DNA of 64,000 nucleotides from Bacteroidia bacterium (GTDB taxonomy: Bacteria; Bacteroidota; Bacteroidia; B-17B0; Aurantibacillaceae). A program made the translations under genes and the position numbers. How positions within the stretch are numbered: position 1 is the first letter of the stretch; every line of letters begins with the position of its first letter. Location: positions 62,001 to 126,000 of the forward strand of contig JAOAIP010000038.1 of the NCBI GenBank assembly GCA_026414605.1, read 5' to 3'. A model generated the notes under the pieces. It made no database searches, was not told the DNA's origin, and saw nothing but the letters and a program-made list of their open reading frames with translations. Positions 17,209-25,311 of this stretch are shown in pieces.

Positions 17209-17307
17209 GGAAATAAAAAGAGAATATATTATTTTAATTTAGTATTCTTTAACTTTTCTCTTAATATACTGCCAGAATGGAAATAAAATGAGAACATATT
17301 ATTTTAA
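17209..17307. repeat. 29-bp direct repeat, two copies exactly 70 bp apart, upstream of crtI
   Basis: GGAAATAAAAAGAGAATATA-type sequence occurs at 17209-17237 and again at 17279-17307, with 27 of 29 positions identical; similarity stops abruptly at both ends. The proximal copy begins about 20 bases upstream of the crtI -7 box, the distal copy seven helical turns further. Candidate operator or activator sites for the carotenoid operon; alternatively a chance tandem duplication with the intervening 41 bases diverged. Confidence 0.6.
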
Positions 17308-17318
17308 CGAAACAATAG

Positions 17319-17540
17319 TATGATCAATTACTTCAAACTATTGCTACATTAGAAGTAAATGTTAAGGCACACGAGGAACCATTAATAAGCAACAAGAAAT
17401 CCTCAAAAATCAAGAAGAAAGGATAAGAGAGTTAGAATTTAGGATTAAAGAATAAGAAGGGGAACTGCATCAAAATCACAGTAATAATCATAAGCCACCA
17501 AGTAGTGATGGGTTAAAGAAAGTCATTAAAACCAACAGGT
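17319..17540 (+). pseudogene. IS66-family transposase remnant (N-terminal region, frameshifted)
   Basis: Translation from 17319 gives DQLLQTIATLEVNVKAHEE, then after a shift of one base near 17385-17392 it continues in the next frame as QQEILKNQEERIRELEFRIK, a stop (TAA, 17453-17455), and then HQNHSNNHKPPSSDGLKK. The coiled coil followed by N-S-x-N-S/N-x-K-P-P-S-S-D-G is the diagnostic N-terminus of IS66 transposases. The rest of the gene and the element ends are gone. It is an old, inactive insertion scar between the carotenoid operon and dnaK. Confidence 0.75.
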
Positions 17541-17563
17541 TACTATTCAGGTTATATTTTAAC

Positions 17564-17591
17564 ACAAAGGATTTGCACAAAATTCACAAAG
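17564..17591. repeat. Dispersed short repeat ACAAAGG..TTTGCACAAA..TTCACAAAG, copy 1
   Basis: A 28-base stretch, nearly identical (one gap, one substitution) to one at 25211-25237 after xerD. Both lie between genes in the same orientation. No further copy was seen in the window. Similar CACAAAG-type words are frequent in Bacteroidota intergenic DNA; their role is unknown. Confidence 0.5.
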
Positions 17592-17603
17592 TATCTTTGA
17601 TAC

Positions 17604-17840
17604 ATTCTATTTTGTCCCTACTGTAAAAAAATCCCAATTCATTTAAACCCCGCATTGACTTCTTGCTGCCGCCCTTTCAGTGCTTGATATAGTGATGGAT
17701 TTGTTTTCATAGTCCACCCATCTATTAACAGATAACAGACGAAAGGCGGTATCTTTCAGGGCTTAAAATGGTTTTGTGATTTATCACTATTGTATTTCGT
17801 CCCTTCGGGGCTACCTCTATTTTGTCCCTACAGGATTTAC
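17604..17840. repeat. Fragmentary palindrome array between the IS66 remnant and dnaK
   Basis: Gene-free DNA with several short palindromes or palindrome halves: TTTTGTCCCTACTG (about 17610), GCCCTTTCAGTGC (about 17675), CTTTCAGGGCTT (about 17751), GTCCCTTCGGGGC (about 17799) and TTTTGTCCCTACAGGAT (about 17820). A wider inverted pair CCGCCCTTTC and GAAAGGCGG (about 17671 and 17734) is also present. Several resemble hairpins 4 and 6 of the arrays at 30.3 and 51.7 kb, so this may be a decayed third array. From 17841 to the dnaK start nothing else is recognised. Confidence 0.45.
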
Positions 17841-17974
17841 CACTTTTTACCTTATACTTTAAATTACACCTTCAGTATCTCACTATCAATACTATCCCTG
17901 TCATATTGTCATAATTTTTGATATTAAAGCCCAATGGCATAATCATTGCTAATTCCTCATCAAAATTAAAAACT

Positions 17975-19861
17975 ATGAGCAAAATTATAGGAATCGACTT
18001 AGGAACAACCAACAGCTGCGTAGCAGTAATGGAAGGTAACGATGTGGTAGTAATACCCAATAGCGAAGGTAAAAGAACTACACCTTCTGTCGTTGCTTTC
18101 TTAGATAATGGTGAAAGAAAAGTAGGTGAACCTGCTAAAAGACAAGCCATTACTAATCCACAACGTACTATTTATTCTATCAAGCGTTTTATGGGACGCT
18201 TTTACGATGAAGTATTGGAAGAAATAAAAAGAGTCCCTTACAAAGTTGTAAAAGGACCTAATAATACGCCTCGCGTAGAAATTGACGGCAGACAATATAC
18301 TCCTCAAGAAATCTCTGCAATGATTCTCCAAAAAATGAAAAAAACTGCAGAAGATTATCTTGGACATGAAGTAACAGAAGCCGTTATTACCGTACCTGCT
18401 TACTTCAACGATGCCCAAAGACAAGCCACAAAAGAAGCGGGCGAAATTGCGGGCTTAAAAGTTCGTAGAATTATCAACGAACCTACTGCTGCCGCTCTCG
18501 CTTTTGGCGAAGACAAAAAAGGAAAAAACTTAAAAATCGTAGTATTTGACTGCGGTGGTGGTACACACGATGTGTCCGTACTTGAAATGGGCGACGGTGT
18601 ATTTGAAGTAAAAGCAACAGATGGAGATACCCACTTAGGTGGTGATGACTTTGACCAAGCCATCATAGACTGGATTGCAGAAGAATTCAAAAAAGAAGAA
18701 GGTGTTGATTTAAGACAAGACCCAATGGCATTACAAAGATTAAAAGATGCCGCAGAAAAAGCAAAAATCGAACTTTCAAGTACTACTACTACTGAAATTA
18801 ACTTACCATACATTACTTCTGTAAACAATGTACCTAAGCACTTAACCAAAACATTAACGCGCGCAAAATTTGAACAATTAGTAGATCATTTGATTAAACG
18901 TACCATAGAACCATGCAAGTCAGCACTTGACAAAGCAGGATTAAAACCATCCGACATTGATGAAGTAATTTTAGTAGGTGGATCTACTCGTATTCCTGCT
19001 ATACAAGCTGCTGTTGAAAAATTCTTTGGTAAAGCACCTAACAAAAGTGTCAACCCTGATGAAGCAGTAGCCATTGGCGCTGCTATTCAAGGAGCAGTAC
19101 TAACAGGAGAAGTAAAAGATGTATTACTCCTTGATGTTATACCTCTTTCATTAGGTATTGAAACCTTAGGTGGTGTATTTACCAAACTTATCGAAGCAAA
19201 TACTACTATACCTACTCGCAAATCAGAGGTATTCTCTACAGCAGTAGACAATCAAACATCTGTTCAAATCCACGTATTACAAGGAGAAAGACCAATGGCT
19301 AAAGACAATAGAAGTTTAGGTCAATTTATCTTGGATGGAATACCACCTGCACCAAGAGGAGTACCTCAAATAGAAGTAACTTTTGATGTAGATGCCAATG
19401 GTATCTTAAATGTTACAGCAAAAGATAAAGCCACTGGTAAAGAACAAAAAATTAGAATTGAAGCAGGTTCGGGCTTAACAAAAGAAGAAATCGAAAGAAT
19501 GAAAAAAGAAGCCGAACTTCACGCTGAAGAAGATAGAAAAGCAAAAGAAAGAGCAGATAAACTCAATCAAGCAGACGCCTTAATTTTCCAAACTGAAAAA
19601 CAACTCAAAGAATATGGCGATAAATTGCCTGCTGATAAAAAATCGAATATAGAAACTGCTCTGCAAGAATTGAAATCCGCTTATGAAACAAAAGATATAG
19701 AAAAAATAGATGCCGCATTGAACAAACTCAATGAAGCCTGGAACGCCGCTGCTACAGATATGTACAACGCTACCAATTCTAATTCAACTGCTTCAGACCA
19801 AGCAAGTAATTCAAACAACACAGGCGGTCCATCTGATGTAGAATACGAAGAAGTAAAATAA
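17975..19861 (+). CDS. dnaK: Molecular chaperone DnaK (Hsp70)
   Basis: DnaK is the cytoplasmic ATP-dependent chaperone working with DnaJ and GrpE. The 628-residue protein starts [21 protein letters not shown], has the KRFMGR segment, [18 protein letters not shown], the [10 protein letters not shown] actin-fold motif and [11 protein letters not shown], then the substrate-binding domain with [17 protein letters not shown] and a disordered N/S/T-rich end closing in DVEYEEVK. In the phosphate-2 motif it reads [10 protein letters not shown] instead of the usual DLGGGTFDVS; I think this is a lineage variant. The ATG at 17975 is used; a longer frame to 17918 adds unlike residues. A strong terminator follows, and no dnaJ or grpE is adjacent. 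Confidence 0.97.
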   Translation: MSKIIGIDLGTTNSCVAVMEGNDVVVIPNSEGKRTTPSVVAFLDNGERKVGEPAKRQAITNPQRTIYSIKRFMGRFYDEVLEEIKRVPYKVVKGPNNTPRVEIDGRQYTPQEISAMILQKMKKTAEDYLGHEVTEAVITVPAYFNDAQRQATKEAGEIAGLKVRRIINEPTAAALAFGEDKKGKNLKIVVFDCGGGTHDVSVLEMGDGVFEVKATDGDTHLGGDDFDQAIIDWIAEEFKKEEGVDLRQDPMALQRLKDAAEKAKIELSSTTTTEINLPYITSVNNVPKHLTKTLTRAKFEQLVDHLIKRTIEPCKSALDKAGLKPSDIDEVILVGGSTRIPAIQAAVEKFFGKAPNKSVNPDEAVAIGAAIQGAVLTGEVKDVLLLDVIPLSLGIETLGGVFTKLIEANTTIPTRKSEVFSTAVDNQTSVQIHVLQGERPMAKDNRSLGQFILDGIPPAPRGVPQIEVTFDVDANGILNVTAKDKATGKEQKIRIEAGSGLTKEEIERMKKEAELHAEEDRKAKERADKLNQADALIFQTEKQLKEYGDKLPADKKSNIETALQELKSAYETKDIEKIDAALNKLNEAWNAAATDMYNATNSNSTASDQASNSNNTGGPSDVEYEEVK

Positions 19862-19876
19862 ATCCAATAGTTAAGT

Positions 19877-19906
19877 AAAATCCCCTCAATTTTTGAGGGG
19901 ATTTTT
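19877..19906 (+). terminator. Intrinsic terminator after dnaK
   Basis: AAATCCCCTCAA, a short T-rich loop and TTGAGGGGATTT form a long stem directly followed by a run of T. It lies 16 bases after the dnaK stop and separates dnaK from the acyltransferase gene. Confidence 0.85.
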
Positions 19907-19977
19907 ATTTTAAATTTTTTCGCAAAAATTTTTACCCCTAATTCACTATTATTGTCCCAACTTAAAATCATTTACTA

Positions 19978-20934
19978 ATGACCTATCTCAAAGAAATCAT
20001 CCCGCCCGTAGATAAAAATCTGCTACTTTCTGAATTGACAAAAGATAAATTCATCCGCTATACTAAAAATGGTAAGAATGAAATTTATATTGTCAATTAT
20101 CATAATGCTCCTAATGTTGTTAGAGAAATTGGGAGATTGCGAGAATTGACCTTTCGTAATGCAGGCGGAGGTACAGGCAAAGAAATAGATATTGACGAGT
20201 TTGATACCTCAGAAAATTGCTATCAACAACTTATTGTATGGAATCCTGAAGATAAAGAAATTGTTGGATCGTATCGCTTTATTCTGTGTAAAAATGCTTT
20301 AAAAAATGGACATTTAAAGTTAGCAACTTCTGAACTATTTTATTTTAGCCCTCAATTTATAAATGAATATGCTCCATATACAATTGAACTTGGTAGATCT
20401 TTCATTCAACCCAAATACCAACCTACCGAAGATTATCGAAAAGGATTATTTAGTTTAGATAATTTATGGGACGGCTTAGGTGCACTTGTTGTAGATTATC
20501 CTGATATGAAATACTTCTTTGGAAAAGTTACAATGTATACACATTTTAATAGAGAAGCCCGAGATTTGATTTTAGGATTTATGAGACATTTCTTTCCCTA
20601 CAAAGATAATTTAGTTTATCCTATTCATCCTATAAAATTAGAATATGACATTTCTTGGTTTATAGATAAAATTAAGAACTTATCCTACAAAGATGCGCAC
20701 TTAGAACTTACACACGAAGTTAAAAAACGTGGCGAAAGAATCCCCCCTCTTGTAAATAATTATATGAATCTCTCTTCTACAATGAGAACTTTTGGAACAG
20801 CCATTAATCCTGGATTTGGAGGTGTAGAAGAAACAGGTCTTATGGTAACCATTGCCGATATTTATCCATCCAAAAAAGACCGATATATTCAACCCTATAT
20901 TGAGTTTAAATCTTCTTTATTATACAAAAATTAG
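19978..20934 (+). CDS. GNAT-like lipid N-acyltransferase (OlsB/GlsB type, PF13444 family)
   Basis: A 318-residue soluble or peripheral protein of the family formerly called hemolysin. The acyltransferase core shows REIGRLRELTFRNAGGGTGKE, where E and R/L spacing is typical, then EIVGSYRFIL, the YTIELGRSFI strand, QPKYQ and the PLVNNYM segment near the end. Relatives acylate ornithine (OlsB) or glycine (GlsB) with 3-hydroxyacyl-ACP to start aminolipid synthesis; in Bacteroides GlsB makes N-acyl glycine for glycine lipids and flavolipin-type lipids. The partner O-acyltransferase (GlsA/PlsC-like) is not adjacent. The lon gene follows after 64 bases, so the two may share a transcript. Confidence 0.75.
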   Translation: MTYLKEIIPPVDKNLLLSELTKDKFIRYTKNGKNEIYIVNYHNAPNVVREIGRLRELTFRNAGGGTGKEIDIDEFDTSENCYQQLIVWNPEDKEIVGSYRFILCKNALKNGHLKLATSELFYFSPQFINEYAPYTIELGRSFIQPKYQPTEDYRKGLFSLDNLWDGLGALVVDYPDMKYFFGKVTMYTHFNREARDLILGFMRHFFPYKDNLVYPIHPIKLEYDISWFIDKIKNLSYKDAHLELTHEVKKRGERIPPLVNNYMNLSSTMRTFGTAINPGFGGVEETGLMVTIADIYPSKKDRYIQPYIEFKSSLLYKN

Positions 20935-20998
20935 CCATAATCCCCAAAACAATAATGGCACAAAAATTGTCCTTTCATCAACTCAAATCTATATTAAA

Positions 20999-23392
20999 AT
21001 GTTTGAAAATATGTTTCACCCAATGATGGACGAAGAAGCCGAATTTATACCTTTACTTTCTGCAGAAGATGAAGAAAATATAGCGTCTGAAAAATTGCCC
21101 GATATACTGCCAATTTTACCGCTTCGTAATACAGTGATATTTCCGGGCGTAGTAATACCCATTACAGTAGGTAGAGACAAATCTATTGCACTCATCAAAG
21201 ATGCATATAAAAATAAAGACATCATAGGTGTTGTTGCTCAAAAAGATGAAAAAATAGAAGACCCACTTCCATCTGATATTTATACTATAGGAACATCTGC
21301 TCGTATCCTAAAATTATTAAGAATGCCCGATGGCAATACAACTGTGATTTTGCAAGGCAGAAAAAAAATCCAAATTAAAAATGTCATTCAAACTGAACCT
21401 TATTTCAAAGCAGAAATAATAGGCATCAACGATAATAACATTAATCTCGATGACCCTGAATTAATTGCCATCATTTCTTCTATAAAAGAAGTGGCTAATA
21501 AAATCATTAAACAATCGCCCAACATTCCATCAGAAGCAAGTTTTGCTATTAATAATATAGAAAGCCCAACATTTTTAGTAAGTTTTATTGCTTCTCATAT
21601 GAATATATCTCTGGCAGACAAGCAGCAACTGCTGGAGATAACCGATTTGAAAAATAGATCTTTACAATTACTTTCTTTGTTGAATAAAGAACTCAATTTA
21701 ATTGAGTTAAAAAATAAAATTCAGGACAAAACAAGAAGTGATATTGACAAACAACAAAGAGAATATTTTTTAAGCCAACAACTTAAAACCATTCAGGAAG
21801 AATTAGGAGGATCTTATTTTGAACAAGAAATTAAAGAATTTGAAGAAAAAGCCAAGACAAAAAAATGGAATGAGACAACAAAAGCATTCTTTGAGAAAAA
21901 TCTCAATAAACTCAAAAGAATGAATCCTAATTCTCCCGAATATGGTATTACAGCCGCCCATTTAGAATTATTACTGGACCTTCCGTGGAATGAATACACA
22001 GAAGATATATTTGATATTCCAAAAGCACAAGCCATCTTGGATGAAGACCATTTTGGATTAGAAAAAGTAAAAGAAAGAATTTTAGAATATCTTGCTGTTA
22101 TCAAACTTAAACAAGATTTAAAATCTCCTATACTGTGTTTGTATGGGCCACCTGGTGTAGGAAAAACATCATTAGGAAAAAGCATTGCTCGTGCATTAGG
22201 AAGAAAATACGTGCGTATGAGTTTAGGTGGATTGCACGACGAGAGCGAAATTAGAGGACATCGTAAAACATACATTGGTGCTATGCCCGGAAGAATTATT
22301 CAAAACATCCGCAAAGCAGGTAGTGCTAATCCTGTATTTGTCTTAGATGAAATTGATAAAATAGGTAGAGATTTCCAAGGCGACCCTGCCTCTGCACTTT
22401 TAGAAGTATTAGACCCAGAACAAAACAACTCATTTTATGACAATTATTTAGAAACAGAATTTGATTTAAGCAAAGTGCTATTTATTGCTACTTGTAATGA
22501 TTTAAGCACTATACACCCTGCTTTATTAGATCGCTTTGAAATTATTAATGTTACTGGTTACAGCACTGAAGAAAAATTAGAAATTGCTAAAAAGTTTTTA
22601 ATACCTAAAATAAGTGATGAAACGGGCATAAAAAAACAACAATTAAAACTCACAGATGCTGTAATAGAAGAAGTTATAGAAAATTATACATTTGAAAGTG
22701 GTGTTCGGAATCTGGAAAAACGTTTGTCAAAAATTGCTCGTCATATTGCTCTGAAAATATCTAAAAACGAAGATATACCAAAAATTACTAAAGAATATTT
22801 ACCCAAAATTTTTGGACCTACTCATATTAAAGAAAAATACGAAAATAACAATGACCCTGGCGTAGTACCAGGATTAGCATGGACACCTAATGGTGGTGAG
22901 ATATTGTATATTGAAACAGTTGCTTCACCTGCTAAAGAAACCAACCTAACACTTACAGGCAACTTAGGCAATGTGATGAAAGAAAGTGCAACCATTGCAT
23001 TAGAATACATCAAATCGCATGCTAAGATATTAGGTATTAACGAAAAAGATCTTGAAGGCAAGCATTTTCATATGCATATACCTGAAGGTGCCGTCCCAAA
23101 AGATGGTCCAAGTGCAGGCATTGCAATGATTGTGTCTTTGATTAGTTGCATCACTCAAAAGAAAGTCAAAAAGTATCTTTCAATGACAGGAGAAATTACC
23201 TTACGTGGAAAGTTATTGCCTGTTGGAGGCATTAAGGAAAAAATCCTTGCGGCAAAACGTGCAGGTATTAAAGAAATCATTTTATGCAAAGCCAATGAAC
23301 AAGATGTTTTAGACATTCCATCAGAATATTTAAAGGGCTTGAAATTTTCTTATGTAGAAAACATCCCCGAAGCAGTTAAAATAGCGTTTTAA
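20999..23392 (+). CDS. lon: ATP-dependent protease Lon
   Basis: Lon is a homohexameric AAA+ protease degrading misfolded and regulatory proteins in the cytoplasm. The 797-residue product has the N-terminal LON domain (LPILPLRNTVIFPGVVIPI at about residue 35), a coiled middle, Walker A GPPGVGKTSLGKS (about 382), Walker B VFVLDEIDKIG, and the C-terminal protease domain with catalytic Ser705 in KDGPSAGIAM and Lys746 in GGIKEKILAAKRAG. The ATG at 20999 is used; the frame runs back to 20852 inside the preceding gene, which is a shadow. It follows dnaK and the acyltransferase, so two proteostasis genes sit within 3 kb. Confidence 0.96.
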   Translation: MFENMFHPMMDEEAEFIPLLSAEDEENIASEKLPDILPILPLRNTVIFPGVVIPITVGRDKSIALIKDAYKNKDIIGVVAQKDEKIEDPLPSDIYTIGTSARILKLLRMPDGNTTVILQGRKKIQIKNVIQTEPYFKAEIIGINDNNINLDDPELIAIISSIKEVANKIIKQSPNIPSEASFAINNIESPTFLVSFIASHMNISLADKQQLLEITDLKNRSLQLLSLLNKELNLIELKNKIQDKTRSDIDKQQREYFLSQQLKTIQEELGGSYFEQEIKEFEEKAKTKKWNETTKAFFEKNLNKLKRMNPNSPEYGITAAHLELLLDLPWNEYTEDIFDIPKAQAILDEDHFGLEKVKERILEYLAVIKLKQDLKSPILCLYGPPGVGKTSLGKSIARALGRKYVRMSLGGLHDESEIRGHRKTYIGAMPGRIIQNIRKAGSANPVFVLDEIDKIGRDFQGDPASALLEVLDPEQNNSFYDNYLETEFDLSKVLFIATCNDLSTIHPALLDRFEIINVTGYSTEEKLEIAKKFLIPKISDETGIKKQQLKLTDAVIEEVIENYTFESGVRNLEKRLSKIARHIALKISKNEDIPKITKEYLPKIFGPTHIKEKYENNNDPGVVPGLAWTPNGGEILYIETVASPAKETNLTLTGNLGNVMKESATIALEYIKSHAKILGINEKDLEGKHFHMHIPEGAVPKDGPSAGIAMIVSLISCITQKKVKKYLSMTGEITLRGKLLPVGGIKEKILAAKRAGIKEIILCKANEQDVLDIPSEYLKGLKFSYVENIPEAVKIAF

Positions 23393-23520
23393 TCAAGTGG
23401 TTTAATTCCTTTGATGTTTTTTAAATTACAAAAATTTGTTCTACTTTAATGAATAAATGATTCGTTATATCTTTTTTTGTTGAATAATTTGTATTATTGC
23501 TCTGTTTTTACAGAGTTTGA

Positions 23521-24270
23521 ATGTTTCAAAAAAAAAGTTTTATAGTTATTGCATTGGCGTTTTCATTTTGTGTAACGGCACAAAAGAAGAATGCATTTAA
23601 ACAAATGCAATTGAATTATCCTATTGTTAAAGCCATTTATGAAAAGTATTGGAAAGCATTGTCCGATAGCATTCGCAGTAAAAAAATTTCTCCTGATAGT
23701 TTTAATCTTTACTTTAGAGTATTTAAATATGAAAAAGAATTTGAAATATGGATGAAAAATTCGGGAGATGTAAGGTATCAATTATTCAAAACAATGTATT
23801 TGTGTGCAACAAGTGGTGATTTAGGACCTAAAAAATACAATAAAGACGGGCATATTCCCGAAGGTTTTTATGCTATTACAAAATTTAATCCAAACGATAA
23901 ATATAAATACCTTGCCTTAAAAATTGATTTTCCTAATGCAGTGGATAGAGAAATCGCCGAAGAACCATTGACCACATCTGTTTTTATTCATGGTACTTGC
24001 GAAACAACTGCCGATATTGTTTTAGATAAAGAAGACATAGAACAAATTTATATACTCTGCGTAGAAGCAAGAAATAGAAAGGAAGCATTATACATTGATA
24101 TTTATCCTTGTCGCTTTTCAAAAGAAGCAGAAAATATGTTATCAAATTATCCTAAAAAATCAATTCGTTTTTGGAATAATATAAAAGATGCTTATTTTTA
24201 TTTTGAAGAAAATAAATGGTTACCAAGAATCAATTCTAACAATAAAGGAAAATACATTTACGAAGAATGA
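23521..24270 (+). CDS. L,D-transpeptidase-like (YafK/DpaA-type) protein lacking the catalytic cysteine
   Basis: A 249-residue exported protein with a signal peptide (basic start, IVIALAFSFCVTA core, cleavage near residue 20). It resembles the YafK branch of the YkuD family: GHIPEGFYAITKFNPND, then LKIDFPNAVDRE, then an IHG motif at 156-158 followed by TCETTAD. In YafK-type enzymes this region reads HGxCxSxGC; here His157, Gly158 and Cys160 are kept but the catalytic Cys is Asp165 and the preceding Gly is Ala164. The C-terminal DIYPCRF strand also fits the family. It is therefore either an inactive homologue with a binding role in the cell wall or an enzyme with changed chemistry. Its end overlaps xerD by four bases (ATGA). 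Confidence 0.65.
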   Translation: MFQKKSFIVIALAFSFCVTAQKKNAFKQMQLNYPIVKAIYEKYWKALSDSIRSKKISPDSFNLYFRVFKYEKEFEIWMKNSGDVRYQLFKTMYLCATSGDLGPKKYNKDGHIPEGFYAITKFNPNDKYKYLALKIDFPNAVDREIAEEPLTTSVFIHGTCETTADIVLDKEDIEQIYILCVEARNRKEALYIDIYPCRFSKEAENMLSNYPKKSIRFWNNIKDAYFYFEENKWLPRINSNNKGKYIYEE

Positions 24271-25178
24271 TGTCAGAAAAAGAAATTATTCAGCAATTTC
24301 AATCTTATTTGTTTTTAGAAAAAAATTTATCACCTCATTCTATTGATGCTTATATTAATGATGTAGAAAAATTATCTCAATATTTAAAAGATAATCAACA
24401 AGATGTTTCACTTATTACTGCCCAAAGAAAGCATATTCAAGAATTTATTAAAACACTTTTTCAAATAGGATTAGAACCATCAAGTATTAGTCGCATTATT
24501 TCAGGTATAAAAGCATTCTATAATTTTTTGAATTATGCAGAAATCATCCAACATCATCCTGCAGATACCATTGAATCGCCTAAAAGCATTAGAAAATTAC
24601 CCACTGTGCTTTCTGTCTATGAAATAGAACAAATGATTCAACAAATAGATAGAAGTACACCCGAAGGAGAAAGAAACTATGCTATGATTGAAACCCTTTA
24701 TGGCTGCGGCCTCAGAGTATCTGAATTAGTATCCTTAAAAATCAGTGATATTAATTTTTCAGACGAATACATTAAAGTAACAGGGAAAGGTAATAAAGAG
24801 CGATTAGTTCCACTCGGTCAATTAGCCAAAAAAGCCCTTTTGAACTATTATGAAAATTATAGAAAGCATTATTCCACTAATAAAAAACACGAAGATATTT
24901 TATTCTTAAACAAGTTTTATCGTCCTTTGAGTCGCATTATGGTGTTTTATATTATTAAAGATTTAGCACAAAAAGCAGGTATTCAAAAAAGCATAAGTCC
25001 ACATACTTTAAGACATTCATTTGCTACGCACTTAATAGAAGGCGGGGCAAATATCCGTGCTGTTCAAGAATTATTAGGACATTCAAGTATTACGACTACA
25101 GAAATTTATACTCATATTGATAGAGAATATCTACGAGAAAATATCTTAAGTTATCATCCAAGAAATAAAAAACAATGA
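24267..25178 (+). CDS. xerD: Site-specific tyrosine recombinase XerD
   Basis: Xer recombinases resolve chromosome dimers at dif. The 303-residue protein has the N-terminal SAM-like core-binding domain (residues about 5-90, with LEKNLSPHSIDAYINDVEKL) and the catalytic domain with the full R-K-H-R-H-Y set: GCGLRVSEL (Arg about 150), VTGKGNKERLVPL (Lys), SPHTLRHSFATHL (His, Arg about 245-248), LGHSSITTTEIYTH (His about 271, Tyr about 280). Length and sequence fit the chromosomal XerD, not a phage integrase. ATGs at 24267 and 24270 are both possible; the first overlaps the stop of the transpeptidase-like gene, suggesting coupling. Confidence 0.92.
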   Translation: MMSEKEIIQQFQSYLFLEKNLSPHSIDAYINDVEKLSQYLKDNQQDVSLITAQRKHIQEFIKTLFQIGLEPSSISRIISGIKAFYNFLNYAEIIQHHPADTIESPKSIRKLPTVLSVYEIEQMIQQIDRSTPEGERNYAMIETLYGCGLRVSELVSLKISDINFSDEYIKVTGKGNKERLVPLGQLAKKALLNYYENYRKHYSTNKKHEDILFLNKFYRPLSRIMVFYIIKDLAQKAGIQKSISPHTLRHSFATHLIEGGANIRAVQELLGHSSITTTEIYTHIDREYLRENILSYHPRNKKQ

Positions 25179-25210
25179 AAAACTGCACAAACTATTTTTA
25201 CCACAAAAAT

Positions 25211-25237
25211 ACAAAGGTTTGCACAAAGTTCACAAAG
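25211..25237. repeat. Dispersed short repeat ACAAAGGTTTGCACAAAGTTCACAAAG, copy 2
   Basis: Second copy of the repeat at 17564-17591, in the same orientation, 33 bases after the xerD stop. The unit itself contains three CACAAAG-like words. The remainder of the 133-base gap to the next gene shows nothing else. Confidence 0.5.
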
Positions 25238-25311
25238 ACATTTTTAATTAATTATCGCATTCTTTGTAGTTAATTTAAGATACCTTAAATAAAAAACACT
25301 GAGATTATTTT

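Noticed and set aside
18540-18580. DnaK phosphate-2 motif change ([10 protein letters not shown]) as loss of function
   Set aside because: The glycines, Thr and Asp are kept, and the rest of the protein is intact; a lineage variant is more likely.
20852-20998. Longer Lon reading frame overlapping the acyltransferase gene
   Set aside because: The added 49 residues are the shadow of the upstream gene; Lon-type sequence begins after the ATG at 20999.
24267-25178. XerD-like gene as a phage or integrative element integrase
   Set aside because: Sequence and length match chromosomal XerD, and no att-like repeats, excision or mobility genes are nearby.
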